DNA from: Oxalobacteraceae bacterium
GTDB taxonomy: Bacteria; Pseudomonadota; Gammaproteobacteria; Burkholderiales; Burkholderiaceae_D
Length of the DNA stretch: 30,532 nt
Assembly (NCBI GenBank): GCA_003537575.1
Contig: DPRS01000034.1
Coordinates: 99,225 to 129,756, forward strand
Reading direction: 5' to 3'
Every line of letters starts with the position of its first letter. The stretch's first letter is position 1. A program made the position numbers and the translations under genes. The notes beneath the pieces were generated by a model. It searched no databases, had not been told where the DNA came from, and was given only the letters and a program-made list of their open reading frames with translations. Positions 15,720 through 23,466 of the stretch are shown here, piece by piece.

Positions 15720-16436
15720 ATGAGAAATCCGACACCTCCGAAAATCTGGCGCGGCCGCTCCGACTGTCGCGAATGCGGCGGCGATTGCGCCATGTTTGGC
15801 GATCTTCCCGCCAATGAACTGAACCTGATCCACGCCCCTTTTGACGATTTGCGTTTTCCGACTGGAGCGCCGCTGTTTCTGCAAGGGGATGACGTCAACG
15901 GCATCTATTCGGTCCGCAGCGGCATGGTCAAGCTCAACCGCATCAATGCCGACGGCACCCAGCGCATCGTGCGCGTGCTCAGGCCAGGCAACACAGTCGG
16001 CCTGGAAGCCATGCTGCATCCGCAGTACGAGCATGACGCGATCGCCCTCACTCCTGTCGTGGCCTGCCGCATCCCGCTGGACGTGATGGACAAGCTCGAC
16101 CGCGAATCGCCCACGCTGCACCGCAGGGTGCTGCAGCAGTGGCACGCGGCGCTGGCCGACGCCGACCAGTGGTTCGCGGAACTGGCGAACGGTTCGGCGC
16201 GCGTCAGGATCGCCCGCCTGCTGCTGAAGATGCGCGATGACGACAATCCGGAGAATTCCGTGTTGTTTACGCTGGAAGATATCGGCTCGATCCTCGGCAT
16301 GACGGTGGAAACCGGCAGCCGCGTCATCAATGCCTTCCTCAGGGAAGGCAAGATCAAGCGCCTGGAAACCCAGGGACGGGATTACTGGATCGACGTCGCG
16401 GCCCTCGAAGCCGAAGCCCAGTCCGACGCCGTCTAG
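15720..16436 (+). CDS. Crp/Fnr-family regulator with FNR-like cysteines
   Basis: 238-residue regulator with an N-terminal cyclic-nucleotide-binding fold (about 40-150), a dimer helix and a C-terminal winged helix (184-215). The N-terminus has Cys16, Cys19 and Cys23 (DCRECGGDC). Cys116 in VVACRIPLDVMDKL aligns with the essential Cys122 of E. coli FNR (MVCEIPFETLDDL), so an oxygen-sensitive iron-sulphur cluster is plausible. The recognition helix DIGSILGMTVETGSRVI is very close to that of FNR (TVETISR) and keeps Glu197, Ser200 and Arg201, which predicts binding to TTGAT half-sites. The start at 15720 places the cysteines near the N-terminus; 15642 is possible, and neither has a clear ribosome site. 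It is divergent from aceA and converges with rraA. Confidence 0.9.
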   Translation: MRNPTPPKIWRGRSDCRECGGDCAMFGDLPANELNLIHAPFDDLRFPTGAPLFLQGDDVNGIYSVRSGMVKLNRINADGTQRIVRVLRPGNTVGLEAMLHPQYEHDAIALTPVVACRIPLDVMDKLDRESPTLHRRVLQQWHAALADADQWFAELANGSARVRIARLLLKMRDDDNPENSVLFTLEDIGSILGMTVETGSRVINAFLREGKIKRLETQGRDYWIDVAALEAEAQSDAV

Positions 16437-16448
16437 GCCGCTTGAGGC

Positions 16449-16943
16449 TCAGCCGAGCTTGGCGGCCGACACCAGCACGCCGTCGGCATCGGCGTAAATC
16501 CAGTCGCCCGGACGCACCGCCACGCCGGCGATCGACACCTGCAAATCCTTTTCACCCACGCCCTTGCGGATGCTGCGCTGCGGATGCGTGGCCAGGGCGC
16601 GCACGCCGATATCGCAGGCATTGATTTCCTCGGAATCGCGGATGCAGCCGTTGACAACGATGCCGGCCCAGCCGTTCTTCTCCGCCAGCACGCCGAGATT
16701 GCCGCCGACCAGCGCGCAGCGCAGGCTGCCGCCGCCATCGACCACCAGCACGTGCCCTTCGCCCGGGGTTTCCAGGGCGGCGCGCACCAGCACGTTATCC
16801 TCGAACACCTTGAGGGTGCGCGCTTGACCGGCAAAGGCGGCGCGCTTGCCGAAAGACCGGAATACCGGCGGCAATACCGCCAGGGTGCCGGCGGCCAGTT
16901 TATCTTCGTTAGCGTCGCAGATATCGCAGGTTGCAAAAGTCAT
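16449..16943 (-). CDS. rraA: RraA-family protein (RNase E inhibitor / HMG aldolase fold)
   Basis: 164-residue protein of the RraA family. In E. coli RraA binds RNase E and inhibits it; many relatives are instead class II 4-hydroxy-4-methyl-2-oxoglutarate/oxaloacetate aldolases. The shared active-site signature is present: GGSLRCALVGGNLG at 71-84 and VVNGCIRDSEEI at 97-108 with Arg102 and Asp103. The sequence DGGGSLRCALVG retains the metal/pyruvate site, so aldolase activity is possible. The start at 16943 is supported by GGAG six bases upstream. It converges with the FNR-like gene, with only 12 bases between stops. Confidence 0.9.
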   Translation of the reverse strand: MTFATCDICDANEDKLAAGTLAVLPPVFRSFGKRAAFAGQARTLKVFEDNVLVRAALETPGEGHVLVVDGGGSLRCALVGGNLGVLAEKNGWAGIVVNGCIRDSEEINACDIGVRALATHPQRSIRKGVGEKDLQVSIAGVAVRPGDWIYADADGVLVSAAKLG

Positions 16944-16990
16944 GGTTTTCTCCCCGATGAGTGGATCAATGAATGAATAGACAATGCACG

Positions 16991-17019
16991 ATTGTAAGCG
17001 AGCCGAAGCCAAATGAAAA
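16991..17019 (-). promoter_or_regulatory. Candidate promoter of rraA
   Basis: On the minus strand TTTTCA (17014-17019) and TACAAT (16991-16996) are 17 bases apart. The -35 falls on the T-run of the terminator of the upstream MFS gene, so termination and re-initiation would share bases. Confidence 0.45.
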
Positions 17020-17041
17020 AGCCGCCTGGCGCGCCGGCGGC
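17016..17041 (-). terminator. Rho-independent terminator of the MFS gene
   Basis: On the minus strand a GCCGCC/GGCGGC stem with a 9-base GC-rich loop is followed by five T residues. It lies 28 bases after the stop codon of the MFS transporter. Confidence 0.75.
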
Positions 17042-17069
17042 TTGGGTGGCGAGACGCTGCCAGTGCGGA

Positions 17070-18308
17070 TTATGCTGCTTGGGCGGCGGCGACGCGCCTT
17101 GCCGTACGCCCGCCGACATTGATCGCCGTCAGGATCGCCAGCACCTGGAACACGCCGATCAGCACGAACACCAGCGCCGGCTGGTGCGCATCCATCAGCG
17201 CGCCGAACAACAGCGGCCCGGTCGCCAGCCCGATATCCAGGCCGGAATACACTACGCCATAGACGCGCCCGGTGGCATTCTTTGGTGCCGCCGCGCGGAT
17301 CAGCAAGTCGCGCGAAGGACCGGCGACGCCGGCGCCGAAGCCGACCGCGCCCATCAGCAGCACCGCCATCCAGGCCGGCGTCAGCGCCGCGGCAATCAAT
17401 AGCGAGAACAGCCCGGACGAAGCGAACGCCAGGGCGATCGTGCGGTCATGGCGAGTCGCCTTCGCCGCCAGGAAGCCTCCCCACACCATGCCGGCGGCGG
17501 ACGCCAGCATGTAAGCGGTCTGGCCGGCCGTGGCCGAGGCCAGCGACATGTCATACAAGTCGCGCAGGCCAGCGGCGGAAAAGCTCTGGATGCCGCCCAG
17601 CGCCATGGCGGTAATGAAGAAGAAGGCGAAGCACATCCATACTGCCGGCAGGCGGATGAAGGCGAGCGCCCCGCCCTCCTGCTGTGGCGCGCCACCCTGC
17701 TTGCCGGCGCCGGCATGGCCATGCTCCGTGTGCAGGAGGCCGCGAAAGACGAATAGCACCGCCAGCCAGGTGAACGGCACGATGGCGGCTGCCGCCAGCG
17801 CCGTGCGCCAACCGGCTACGCCGGCAATCCCCGCCAGAAAAACCGGCGCGGCCGCCCAGCCGAGGTTGCCGGAAATGCCATGCACTGAAAAGGCATGGCC
17901 GAGGCGGTTGCTGGAAACGCGCTTGTTGAGCAAGGTGAAATCCGCCGGATGGAAGACGCTGTTGCCCAGGCCTGCCAGCATCGAGCCGGCCAGCAGCATC
18001 GGATAATTCTGCGCCACCGACAGCGCCAGCGCCGACAGGCCCAGCAGGGCCATGCCGGAGAACAGCACGGCGCGCGCGCCGACACGGTCGACCACGAAGC
18101 CGGCCGTTGCCTGGCCAATACCCGACACCACGAAAAATACCGTCATCAACAGGCCCAGTTCGGCATAGGACAGGCTGAATGCCGATTTCAGCCACGGAAA
18201 CAGCGGCGCCAGGATCAGATGGAAGAAATGCGAGACGCCATGGGCAACGCCGACCAGGGCGATCACCTGGGCGTCCTGGCGCAGGGTTGGAGCGGAAGCG
18301 GCAGTCAT
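17070..18308 (-). CDS. MFS transporter, Fsr-like
   Basis: 412-residue inner-membrane transporter of the major facilitator superfamily with about 12 hydrophobic segments. The N-terminal half resembles the fosmidomycin-resistance (Fsr) group: GVAHGVSHFFHLILAPLFP, then SLSYAELGLLMTVFFVVSG, LAGLGNSVFHPADFTLL and AFSVHGISGNLGWAAAPVF. The central loop (about 205-225) is hydrophilic with GHAGAGKQGGAPQQEGG. The start at 18308 follows GAGG; 18338 is an in-frame alternative. It is divergent from an AraC regulator 114 bases away, which probably controls it. The substrate is unknown; efflux of a toxic compound or metabolite is likely from the family. Its own terminator follows. Confidence 0.88.
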   Translation of the reverse strand: MTAASAPTLRQDAQVIALVGVAHGVSHFFHLILAPLFPWLKSAFSLSYAELGLLMTVFFVVSGIGQATAGFVVDRVGARAVLFSGMALLGLSALALSVAQNYPMLLAGSMLAGLGNSVFHPADFTLLNKRVSSNRLGHAFSVHGISGNLGWAAAPVFLAGIAGVAGWRTALAAAAIVPFTWLAVLFVFRGLLHTEHGHAGAGKQGGAPQQEGGALAFIRLPAVWMCFAFFFITAMALGGIQSFSAAGLRDLYDMSLASATAGQTAYMLASAAGMVWGGFLAAKATRHDRTIALAFASSGLFSLLIAAALTPAWMAVLLMGAVGFGAGVAGPSRDLLIRAAAPKNATGRVYGVVYSGLDIGLATGPLLFGALMDAHQPALVFVLIGVFQVLAILTAINVGGRTARRVAAAQAA

Positions 18309-18422
18309 GTTTGCCCTCTTAATGAAAATAAGCAGCAAGTGTAGGCAAAACCGGATCGTCTGTTTTCAGATAACATGACAATATTTATCGAAATACTGCC
18401 AACCCTGTTGCGACCCAGCTTC

Positions 18423-19223
18423 ATGTCCATCCAGCCTGTCACCCATACCCGTCTGCACCTGCCAGACACCACGCCAAGCGCCCGTCAGCCCGTCAGGATG
18501 GTTGCACGCAATTTGCAGGCATCGGAAACGCTGGCCGCGCATCGTCACGCCTGGGGCCAGGTCACCTATGCGCTGGAAGGGGTGATCCGTGTCACGGTGG
18601 CCGACAGCAGCTGGATCGTGCCGCCGCTGCGGGCGATCTGGATTCCGCCCGACGCCGTCCACGAGGTCATCACCCTGGAAAGGGCGAAGCTGCGCGCCGT
18701 GTACGTCCATGCCGGCGCCGCACCGTTCAGCGAGCCACAATGCCGGGTGATCGAAGTGTCGGCGCTGTTGCGGGAAGTGATCGTCGCCCTAGAGCAGGTC
18801 GAAGCATGCTCCCGGCGCGAAACGCTGCTGTCGGCGCTGCTGCTGGATGAATTGGGCAATGCCGCAACCCTGCCGATGCGCATAGCCCTGCCGGACGACA
18901 AGCGCCTGCGCGCCCTGTGCAAGCTGCTGATCGATGCGCCCTCCGCCATAGCCACGCTGGCCGAAGGCGCGCAACGTGTCGGCGCATCCGAGCGCACGCT
19001 GGCGCGGCTGTTCCAGTCGGAACTGGGCATGAGCTTCGGCGAATGGCGCCGGCAGATGCGCCTGGCCCATGCCGCCGCCCTGATTGCGCGCGGCATGCCG
19101 ATGGCGCAAGTGGCGGCGGAGCTGGGCTATGCCAGCCAGTCCGCCTTTTCCGCGATGTTCCGCAAGACCTTCGGGCAGTCGCCCTCGCGTTTCTTTGTGC
19201 GGCAGGCCGGGGCGACGCCATGA
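18423..19223 (+). CDS. AraC-family transcriptional regulator
   Basis: 266-residue regulator. Residues about 30-110 form a cupin sensor domain (LAAHRHAWGQVTYALEGVIRVT in part: AHRHAWGQ, and IWIPPDAVHEV). The C-terminal 100 residues hold the double AraC helix-turn-helix: TLAEGAQRVGASERTLARLF and the conserved end MAQVAAELGYASQSAFSAMFRKTFG-x-SPSRF (split here to the key motifs AELGYASQSAFSAMFRK and QSPSRFF). The start is uncertain: 18423 fits the family, 18375 adds 16 residues, and neither has a strong ribosome site. Divergence from the MFS gene resembles regulator-exporter pairs such as NimR-NimT of E. coli. Confidence 0.88.
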   Translation: MSIQPVTHTRLHLPDTTPSARQPVRMVARNLQASETLAAHRHAWGQVTYALEGVIRVTVADSSWIVPPLRAIWIPPDAVHEVITLERAKLRAVYVHAGAAPFSEPQCRVIEVSALLREVIVALEQVEACSRRETLLSALLLDELGNAATLPMRIALPDDKRLRALCKLLIDAPSAIATLAEGAQRVGASERTLARLFQSELGMSFGEWRRQMRLAHAAALIARGMPMAQVAAELGYASQSAFSAMFRKTFGQSPSRFFVRQAGATP

Positions 19224-19283
19224 CACGCGCAATTTTCGCCAAACCGCACCGCCGGTGCAAAGGCCATCGTTGAGCGTTAAAAT

Positions 19284-19324
19284 ACCCTAAGCACCATGGA
19301 AAATGACTGATTTCCCAGTAGGGT
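19284..19324 (+). terminator. Weak terminator-like hairpin after the AraC gene
   Basis: ACCCTA (19284-19289) pairs with TAGGGT (19319-19324), and inner bases TGGAAA pair with TTTCCCA imperfectly. Four T residues follow at the end. It lies 60 bases after the AraC stop and 110 before ilvD. The T-run is short, so the call is tentative. Confidence 0.3.
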
Positions 19325-19377
19325 TTTCCTCCGCCGCCCGCCGCAGCACCCCCGGAAAAAATGCGCACTTGCCGAAT

Positions 19378-19406
19378 TTGACATTCACTTTGGCGCAGGG
19401 CACATT
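19378..19406 (+). promoter_or_regulatory. Candidate promoter of ilvD
   Basis: A perfect TTGACA (19378-19383) is followed 17 bases later by CACATT (19401-19406), a poor -10. This would give a leader of about 20-25 bases ahead of the GGAAG ribosome site of ilvD. No leader peptide or attenuator was seen. Confidence 0.4.
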
Positions 19407-19435
19407 ACGCACAACTTATTTTTTGGAAGACAATC

Positions 19436-21298
19436 ATGCCTGAATATCGCTCCCGGACCACCACCCACGGCCGCAACATGGCAGGCGCGCGCGCGCTCTG
19501 GCGCGCCACCGGCATGAAGGATAGCGACTTTGACAAGCCGATCATCGCCGTTGTCAATTCCTTCACGCAGTTCGTGCCGGGCCATGTGCACCTGAAGGAC
19601 CTGGGCCAGCTGGTCGCGCGCGAGATCGAGGCAGCCGGCGGCATCGCCAAGGAATTCAACACCATCGCCGTCGACGACGGCATCGCCATGGGGCACGGCG
19701 GCATGCTGTATTCCCTGCCCTCGCGCGACCTGATCGCCGACTCGGTGGAATACATGGTCAACGCGCACTGCGCCGATGCCATGGTGTGCATCTCCAACTG
19801 CGACAAGATCACGCCGGGCATGCTGATGGCCGCCTTCCGCCTGAATATTCCGGTGGTGTTCGTCTCCGGCGGTCCGATGGAAGCCGGCAAGGTATTGAAG
19901 GTGGTCGATGGCGCCAAGAAGATCATCAAGCTCGACCTGGTCGACGCCATGATCCAGGCCGGCGACACCAATGTCAGCGACGCCGATGTCGCCGAAATCG
20001 AGCGTTCCGCCTGTCCGACCTGCGGCTCCTGCTCCGGCATGTTTACCGCCAATTCGATGAACTGCCTAACCGAAGCGCTGGGCCTGTCTCTGCCGGGCAA
20101 CGGCACCACGCTGGCTACTCACGCCGACCGCAAGGAGCTGTTCCTGCGCGCCGGCCGCCTGATCGTCGACCTGGCCAAGCGCTATTACGAACAGGACGAC
20201 GCCTCGATCCTGCCGCGCAGCATCGCCACCAAGACCACCTTCGAAAACGCCATGGCGCTCGACGTTTCCATGGGCGGCTCCACCAACACCGTGCTGCATC
20301 TGCTGGCGGCGGCTCATGAAGCCGGCGTGCCCTTCACCATGGCCGACATCGACCGCATCTCGCGCAAGGTGCCGTGCCTGTGCAAGGTGGCGCCGATGAC
20401 CGACAAGTACCATATCGAAGACGTGCACCGCGCCGGCGGCATCATGGGCATCCTCGGCGAGCTCAACCGCGCCGGCCTGCTGGACACCTCGGTGCCGACC
20501 ATCCACAGCAAGACGCTGGGCGAAGCCATCGAGCGCAACGATATCAAGTCCAGCGACGACCCGGCTGTGCGCAAACTGTTCAGCGCCGCCCCGGGCGGCG
20601 TGCCGACCCAGGTCGCCTTCTCGCAGGAAAACCGTTTTGAATCGCTCGACAGCGACCGCAGCACCGGCTGCATCCGCGACCTGGCGCATGCCTATTCGAA
20701 GGATGGCGGCCTGGCTGTCCTGTACGGCAACCTTGCCGAAAAGGGTTGCATCGTCAAGACCGCCGGCGTCGATGAAAGCATCCTGGTCTTCAGCGGCAAG
20801 GCGCGCGTGTTCGAGAGCCAGGACGCCGCCGTCGAAGGCATCCTGGGCGACACCGTGCACGCCGGCGACGTCGTCATCATCCGCTACGAAGGCCCCAAGG
20901 GCGGCCCCGGCATGCAGGAAATGCTGTACCCGACTTCGTACATCAAGTCGAAGGGCCTGGGCAAGCACTGCGCCCTGCTGACCGACGGCCGCTTCTCCGG
21001 CGGTTCGTCCGGCCTGGTGATCGGCCATGCCTCGCCGGAAGCGGCCGAAGGCGGCGCCATCGGCCTGGTGGAAGAAGGCGACATGATCGATATCGATATT
21101 CCCAACCGCCGCATCAACCTGCGCCTCAGCGATGAGGAACTGGCGAAGCGCCGCGCCGCCATGGAAGCCAGGGGCGAGGCGGCATGGCAGCCGGTGAAGC
21201 GCGAGCGTTATGTATCGCAGGCGCTGCAGGCGTATGCGGCGCTGGCGACCTCGGCGGATCGCGGCGCGGTGCGGGACCTGGCTCAGATCAAGCGCTGA
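19436..21298 (+). CDS. ilvD: Dihydroxy-acid dehydratase
   Basis: 620-residue enzyme that dehydrates 2,3-dihydroxy acids to 2-oxo acids in isoleucine and valine synthesis (and the valine branch to leucine and pantothenate). Cluster and active-site motifs: CISNCDKITPGM with Cys122, Asp123 and Lys124; SACPTCGSCSGMFTANSMNC; and LTDGRFSGGSSGLVIGHASPEA (split: TDGRFSGGSSG, GHASPEAAEGG). The segment FVPGHVHL has Gly where the oxygen-stable [2Fe-2S] type has Cys, so this is the E. coli-like class with an oxygen-sensitive [4Fe-4S] cluster. Length matches that class. GGAAG precedes the ATG. It is a single gene. Confidence 0.97.
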   Translation: MPEYRSRTTTHGRNMAGARALWRATGMKDSDFDKPIIAVVNSFTQFVPGHVHLKDLGQLVAREIEAAGGIAKEFNTIAVDDGIAMGHGGMLYSLPSRDLIADSVEYMVNAHCADAMVCISNCDKITPGMLMAAFRLNIPVVFVSGGPMEAGKVLKVVDGAKKIIKLDLVDAMIQAGDTNVSDADVAEIERSACPTCGSCSGMFTANSMNCLTEALGLSLPGNGTTLATHADRKELFLRAGRLIVDLAKRYYEQDDASILPRSIATKTTFENAMALDVSMGGSTNTVLHLLAAAHEAGVPFTMADIDRISRKVPCLCKVAPMTDKYHIEDVHRAGGIMGILGELNRAGLLDTSVPTIHSKTLGEAIERNDIKSSDDPAVRKLFSAAPGGVPTQVAFSQENRFESLDSDRSTGCIRDLAHAYSKDGGLAVLYGNLAEKGCIVKTAGVDESILVFSGKARVFESQDAAVEGILGDTVHAGDVVIIRYEGPKGGPGMQEMLYPTSYIKSKGLGKHCALLTDGRFSGGSSGLVIGHASPEAAEGGAIGLVEEGDMIDIDIPNRRINLRLSDEELAKRRAAMEARGEAAWQPVKRERYVSQALQAYAALATSADRGAVRDLAQIKR

Positions 21299-21304
21299 GG
21301 ACAG

Positions 21305-21339
21305 CGTTGGCTAGCGGCGGATAAAGCCGCTGGCCAGCG
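21305..21339. terminator. Shared hairpin between convergent ilvD and the XRE regulator
   Basis: Two 14-base arms (21305-21318 and 21326-21339) pair along their whole length with two G-U wobbles, around a 7-base GGATAAA loop. It lies in the 56-base gap between convergent genes. There is no T-run, so it may be a bidirectional stop or mRNA stabiliser. Confidence 0.5.
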
Positions 21340-21354
21340 TAACCAGCAGATAAT

Positions 21355-22230
21355 TCACAAAGCCTTAGCGGCGCCAACAGGCGCCATGGCGTGTTCCTGA
21401 AACCATTCCGCCGTCGCCGCATCTGCGGGGAAAAAAGATTCGATGCGCAATTCATGCACGGTCACGTCGCGCGGAGTGCCAAGCGTGGCGATCGTCGTGA
21501 ACAGGTTTAGCTCGACGCCATCCTTGCGCAGCCGCACGGGCATGAAGGGCAAGGCATGTCGATCCAGATTGATCGGCTCGGCATGCATTTCATTGCACGC
21601 CAGCGCCGTCAGTTCAGCCAGCAGCCTGGTCGCTTCGCTGCCCGCCCCGTCGCTCATTGCTTCGCGCTGGATCCAGTGCAGGCCGTCGGCGCAGACTTCC
21701 TCCCAGTTGGCGAGATGCGGGCGCAAGCCGTCCGGATCGAGCATCAGCCTGATGACGTTGACCGCGCCGTTATCGGGAATTTCATCATCGTCCGGCAAGT
21801 CAAGCAGCCACTTGATCATGCCGGCAGCAGGCGCGTTGGCCAACTGGAGATTCCACAGGCGGTCGACCACCAGCGCCGGGTAAGGCGACTGCTGATCCAG
21901 CATGAAGGTCAATGCTTGGTGCACCGCAAAAAGCTCCGGGTCAGTCAGCTTGCGCTCTTGGTAGGCCGGCGCAAATCCGGCTGCAAGCAGCATGATATTC
22001 CGCTGGCGCAAAGGAACCTCCAGCACCGTACCCAGCTTGATGATCAATTCCCTGCTCGGCTGCGAGCGCCCGCTTTCCAGAAAGCTGATATGGCGCTGCG
22101 ACACCGCGCTGATCGTCGAAAGCTGTAGCTGGCTGAAGCCGCGTCTGGTGCGCCAGTATCGCAGGGCAGCGGAAAAATCGCTGAAGTACTGGCGACTCGA
22201 TGCAGCGCTGGAAATGCTTGCTGTATTCAT
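21355..22230 (-). CDS. XRE-family regulator with MmyB-like ligand domain
   Basis: 291-residue regulator. Residues about 20-78 are a helix-turn-helix of the XRE type (ALRYWRTRRGFSQLQLSTIS, then SQRHISFLESGRSQPSRELI). From about 100 to 280 it has the MmyB-like ligand-binding (PAS-like) domain, seen in PYPALVVDRLWNLQLANAPA, NVIRLMLDPDGLRPHLANWE and FTTIATLGTPRDVTVHELRIE (the last in part: TLGTPRDVT, HELRIESFFP). Start chosen at 22230 (MNTAS), with GGAG eight bases upstream; an in-frame extension to 22485 has no support. Family members often regulate a divergent enzyme gene, here the DUF1330 gene. Ligand unknown. Confidence 0.9.
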   Translation of the reverse strand: MNTASISSAASSRQYFSDFSAALRYWRTRRGFSQLQLSTISAVSQRHISFLESGRSQPSRELIIKLGTVLEVPLRQRNIMLLAAGFAPAYQERKLTDPELFAVHQALTFMLDQQSPYPALVVDRLWNLQLANAPAAGMIKWLLDLPDDDEIPDNGAVNVIRLMLDPDGLRPHLANWEEVCADGLHWIQREAMSDGAGSEATRLLAELTALACNEMHAEPINLDRHALPFMPVRLRKDGVELNLFTTIATLGTPRDVTVHELRIESFFPADAATAEWFQEHAMAPVGAAKAL

Positions 22231-22373
22231 TTCATTTTCTCCCGTAGTATCCCGCGCAACGCGAGCTGGGTCGATGTGGTTGCCGCATACTCTAGCATGG
22301 CATGCGCGGGCATCCTTTGGTGCGCCTGCCTCGCCTGCCGCGGCGCTACGGTCGTACCTAGCGAGGAAGCCGA

Positions 22374-22448
22374 TTACGCTGCGGATGCGCTCGTCTCGTT
22401 CCGGACGGCGAGATAATGTTCGGCCATTTGCAGTGGTGTTTTCATCAT
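22374..22448 (-). pseudogene. Possible 5' remnant of a SnoaL/NTF2-like gene
   Basis: A 24-codon reading frame, MMKTPLQMAEHYLAVRNE and so on, has a GGAG ribosome site six bases before the ATG. It resembles the first helix of SnoaL/nuclear transport factor 2-like proteins, which typically begin with a similar LxxAERYxAVWNE sequence. It then ends at a stop codon. Downstream the expected domain is absent; the next frame reads DERIRSVIGFLARYD, which may be decayed sequence. This suggests a truncated gene replaced or cut by the regulator region. The match is short and may be chance. Confidence 0.35.
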
Positions 22449-22499
22449 CAGCTCCGTTTCGGTGAATGTCGGATCGACACGGCATTCTGGGGATGTCGG

Positions 22500-22528
22500 C
22501 GCCAGCTGGCGATTACTTCGCAGGTAAT
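22500..22528. promoter_or_regulatory. Possible operator in the regulator-DUF1330 gap
   Basis: A 12-bp palindrome CGCCAGCTGGCG (22500-22511) is followed by ATTAC-TTCGCA-G-GTAAT symmetry (22513-22528). It lies about 95-120 bases before the DUF1330 start, a reasonable place for binding by the divergent XRE regulator. No promoter elements were assigned. Confidence 0.25.
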
Positions 22529-22621
22529 TGCCGGATGGCGCACGCCGCCGCACACTGCAGTTCATCGCCGGCAACGGTAACGTGCCCGGCCATCCTCCCA
22601 CCGACACAAGGAGCAAAACCC

Positions 22622-22942
22622 ATGAGCGCATACATCATTGCCCATCTCGAACAAGTCGACATGGGAGCCGACATCATCCGGTATGTGGAATCGATCGACG
22701 CGACGCTGGCGCCGTTCGGCGGCCGCTTTCTTGTTCACGGCGACCCGATCGAAGTCCTCGAGGATCGGCTCGAAGGGGACATCATCATCGTCGAGTTTCC
22801 CGATATCGAGCGGGCCCGTCAATGGTATGCATCGCCAGCCTATCGCACCATCCTGCCGCTTCGCACCCGCAACGCGAAAGGAGCGGTAGTGCTGGTGCCC
22901 GGCGTAAGCGCCGATCACAAGGCAACGGACATACTGCGCTAG
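22622..22942 (+). CDS. DUF1330-family protein
   Basis: 106-residue protein of the DUF1330 family, a dimeric alpha/beta-barrel (ferredoxin-like) fold. Visible signatures are MSAYIIAHLEQVD, LAPFGGRFLVHGDPIEVLED, IIIVEFPDIERARQWYASPAY and the tail RTRNAKGAVVLVPG. AAGGAG is nine bases upstream of the ATG at 22622; the longer in-frame extension to 22466 is rejected. It is divergent from the XRE/MmyB regulator, its probable controller. Some relatives are small monooxygenase- or isomerase-like proteins, but no reaction is established for this one. Confidence 0.92.
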   Translation: MSAYIIAHLEQVDMGADIIRYVESIDATLAPFGGRFLVHGDPIEVLEDRLEGDIIIVEFPDIERARQWYASPAYRTILPLRTRNAKGAVVLVPGVSADHKATDILR

Positions 22943-22956
22943 CGCAGCTTGTTTAA

Positions 22957-23385
22957 TCAGGCATCGTCTTGGGGCAACAACTGCGGATTGTAGGCAACTT
23001 CCCAGAGATGCCCGTCGGGATCCTGAAAATACCCCGCATAACCTCCCCAGAAGGTTTTGCCAGCAGGCTTGGCGATGACCGCGCCGGCTTGCCTGGCCTG
23101 CGCCATCACGGCATCGACTTCCGCTTCGGCAGACACATTGTGTCCAAGCGTAAATTCCGTGGCGCTAGACGGGTGCACAGGCAAACCGGCATCGTGCGCG
23201 ATATTCTTACGCGCAAACAGTGCCAGCTTCAATCCGCCGTTCAAATCGAAAAACGCCACGGCGCCGTGCTCGAACTCTTGCCCGACGATGCCCTGGGTTG
23301 GGAAACCGAGTCCGTCGTGATAGAAGCGCAGCGAGCGTTCCAGATCATCGACGCCGAGTGTAATGAGGGAGATGCGAGGTTTCAT
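22957..23385 (-). CDS. VOC-family (glyoxalase/bleomycin-resistance fold) protein
   Basis: 142-residue protein of the vicinal oxygen chelate superfamily. It begins MKPRISLITLGVDDLERSLRFYHDGLGF, the typical first beta-alpha-beta unit (LITLGVDDLERS), and ends with FWGGYAGYFQDPDGHLWEVAY, where the Asp-Pro-Asp-Gly-His-x-Trp-Glu motif carries likely metal ligand Glu. The start at 23385 follows GGAGG by five bases; an upstream frame to 23454 is rejected. It converges with the DUF1330 gene, with 14 bases between stops. The substrate is unknown; related proteins include glyoxalases, dioxygenases and antibiotic-binding proteins. Confidence 0.92.
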   Translation of the reverse strand: MKPRISLITLGVDDLERSLRFYHDGLGFPTQGIVGQEFEHGAVAFFDLNGGLKLALFARKNIAHDAGLPVHPSSATEFTLGHNVSAEAEVDAVMAQARQAGAVIAKPAGKTFWGGYAGYFQDPDGHLWEVAYNPQLLPQDDA

Positions 23386-23466
23386 AGAGGCCTCCGGTTG
23401 GTTCATCCGACAAGTGCCACTTCGAGAAAACGACATTACCCGATTTTCCGTCAAAAATCCAAGATG

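Larger units (their letters stand above)
22231..22621. other. 391-bp divergent region between the XRE regulator and the DUF1330 gene
   Basis: Holds no complete gene. It contains a short fragment of a SnoaL-like gene (22374-22448) and possible operator symmetry near the DUF1330 side: the 12-bp palindrome CGCCAGCTGGCG at 22500-22511 and the adjacent ATTAC-N6-GTAAT repeat. Confidence 0.5.
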
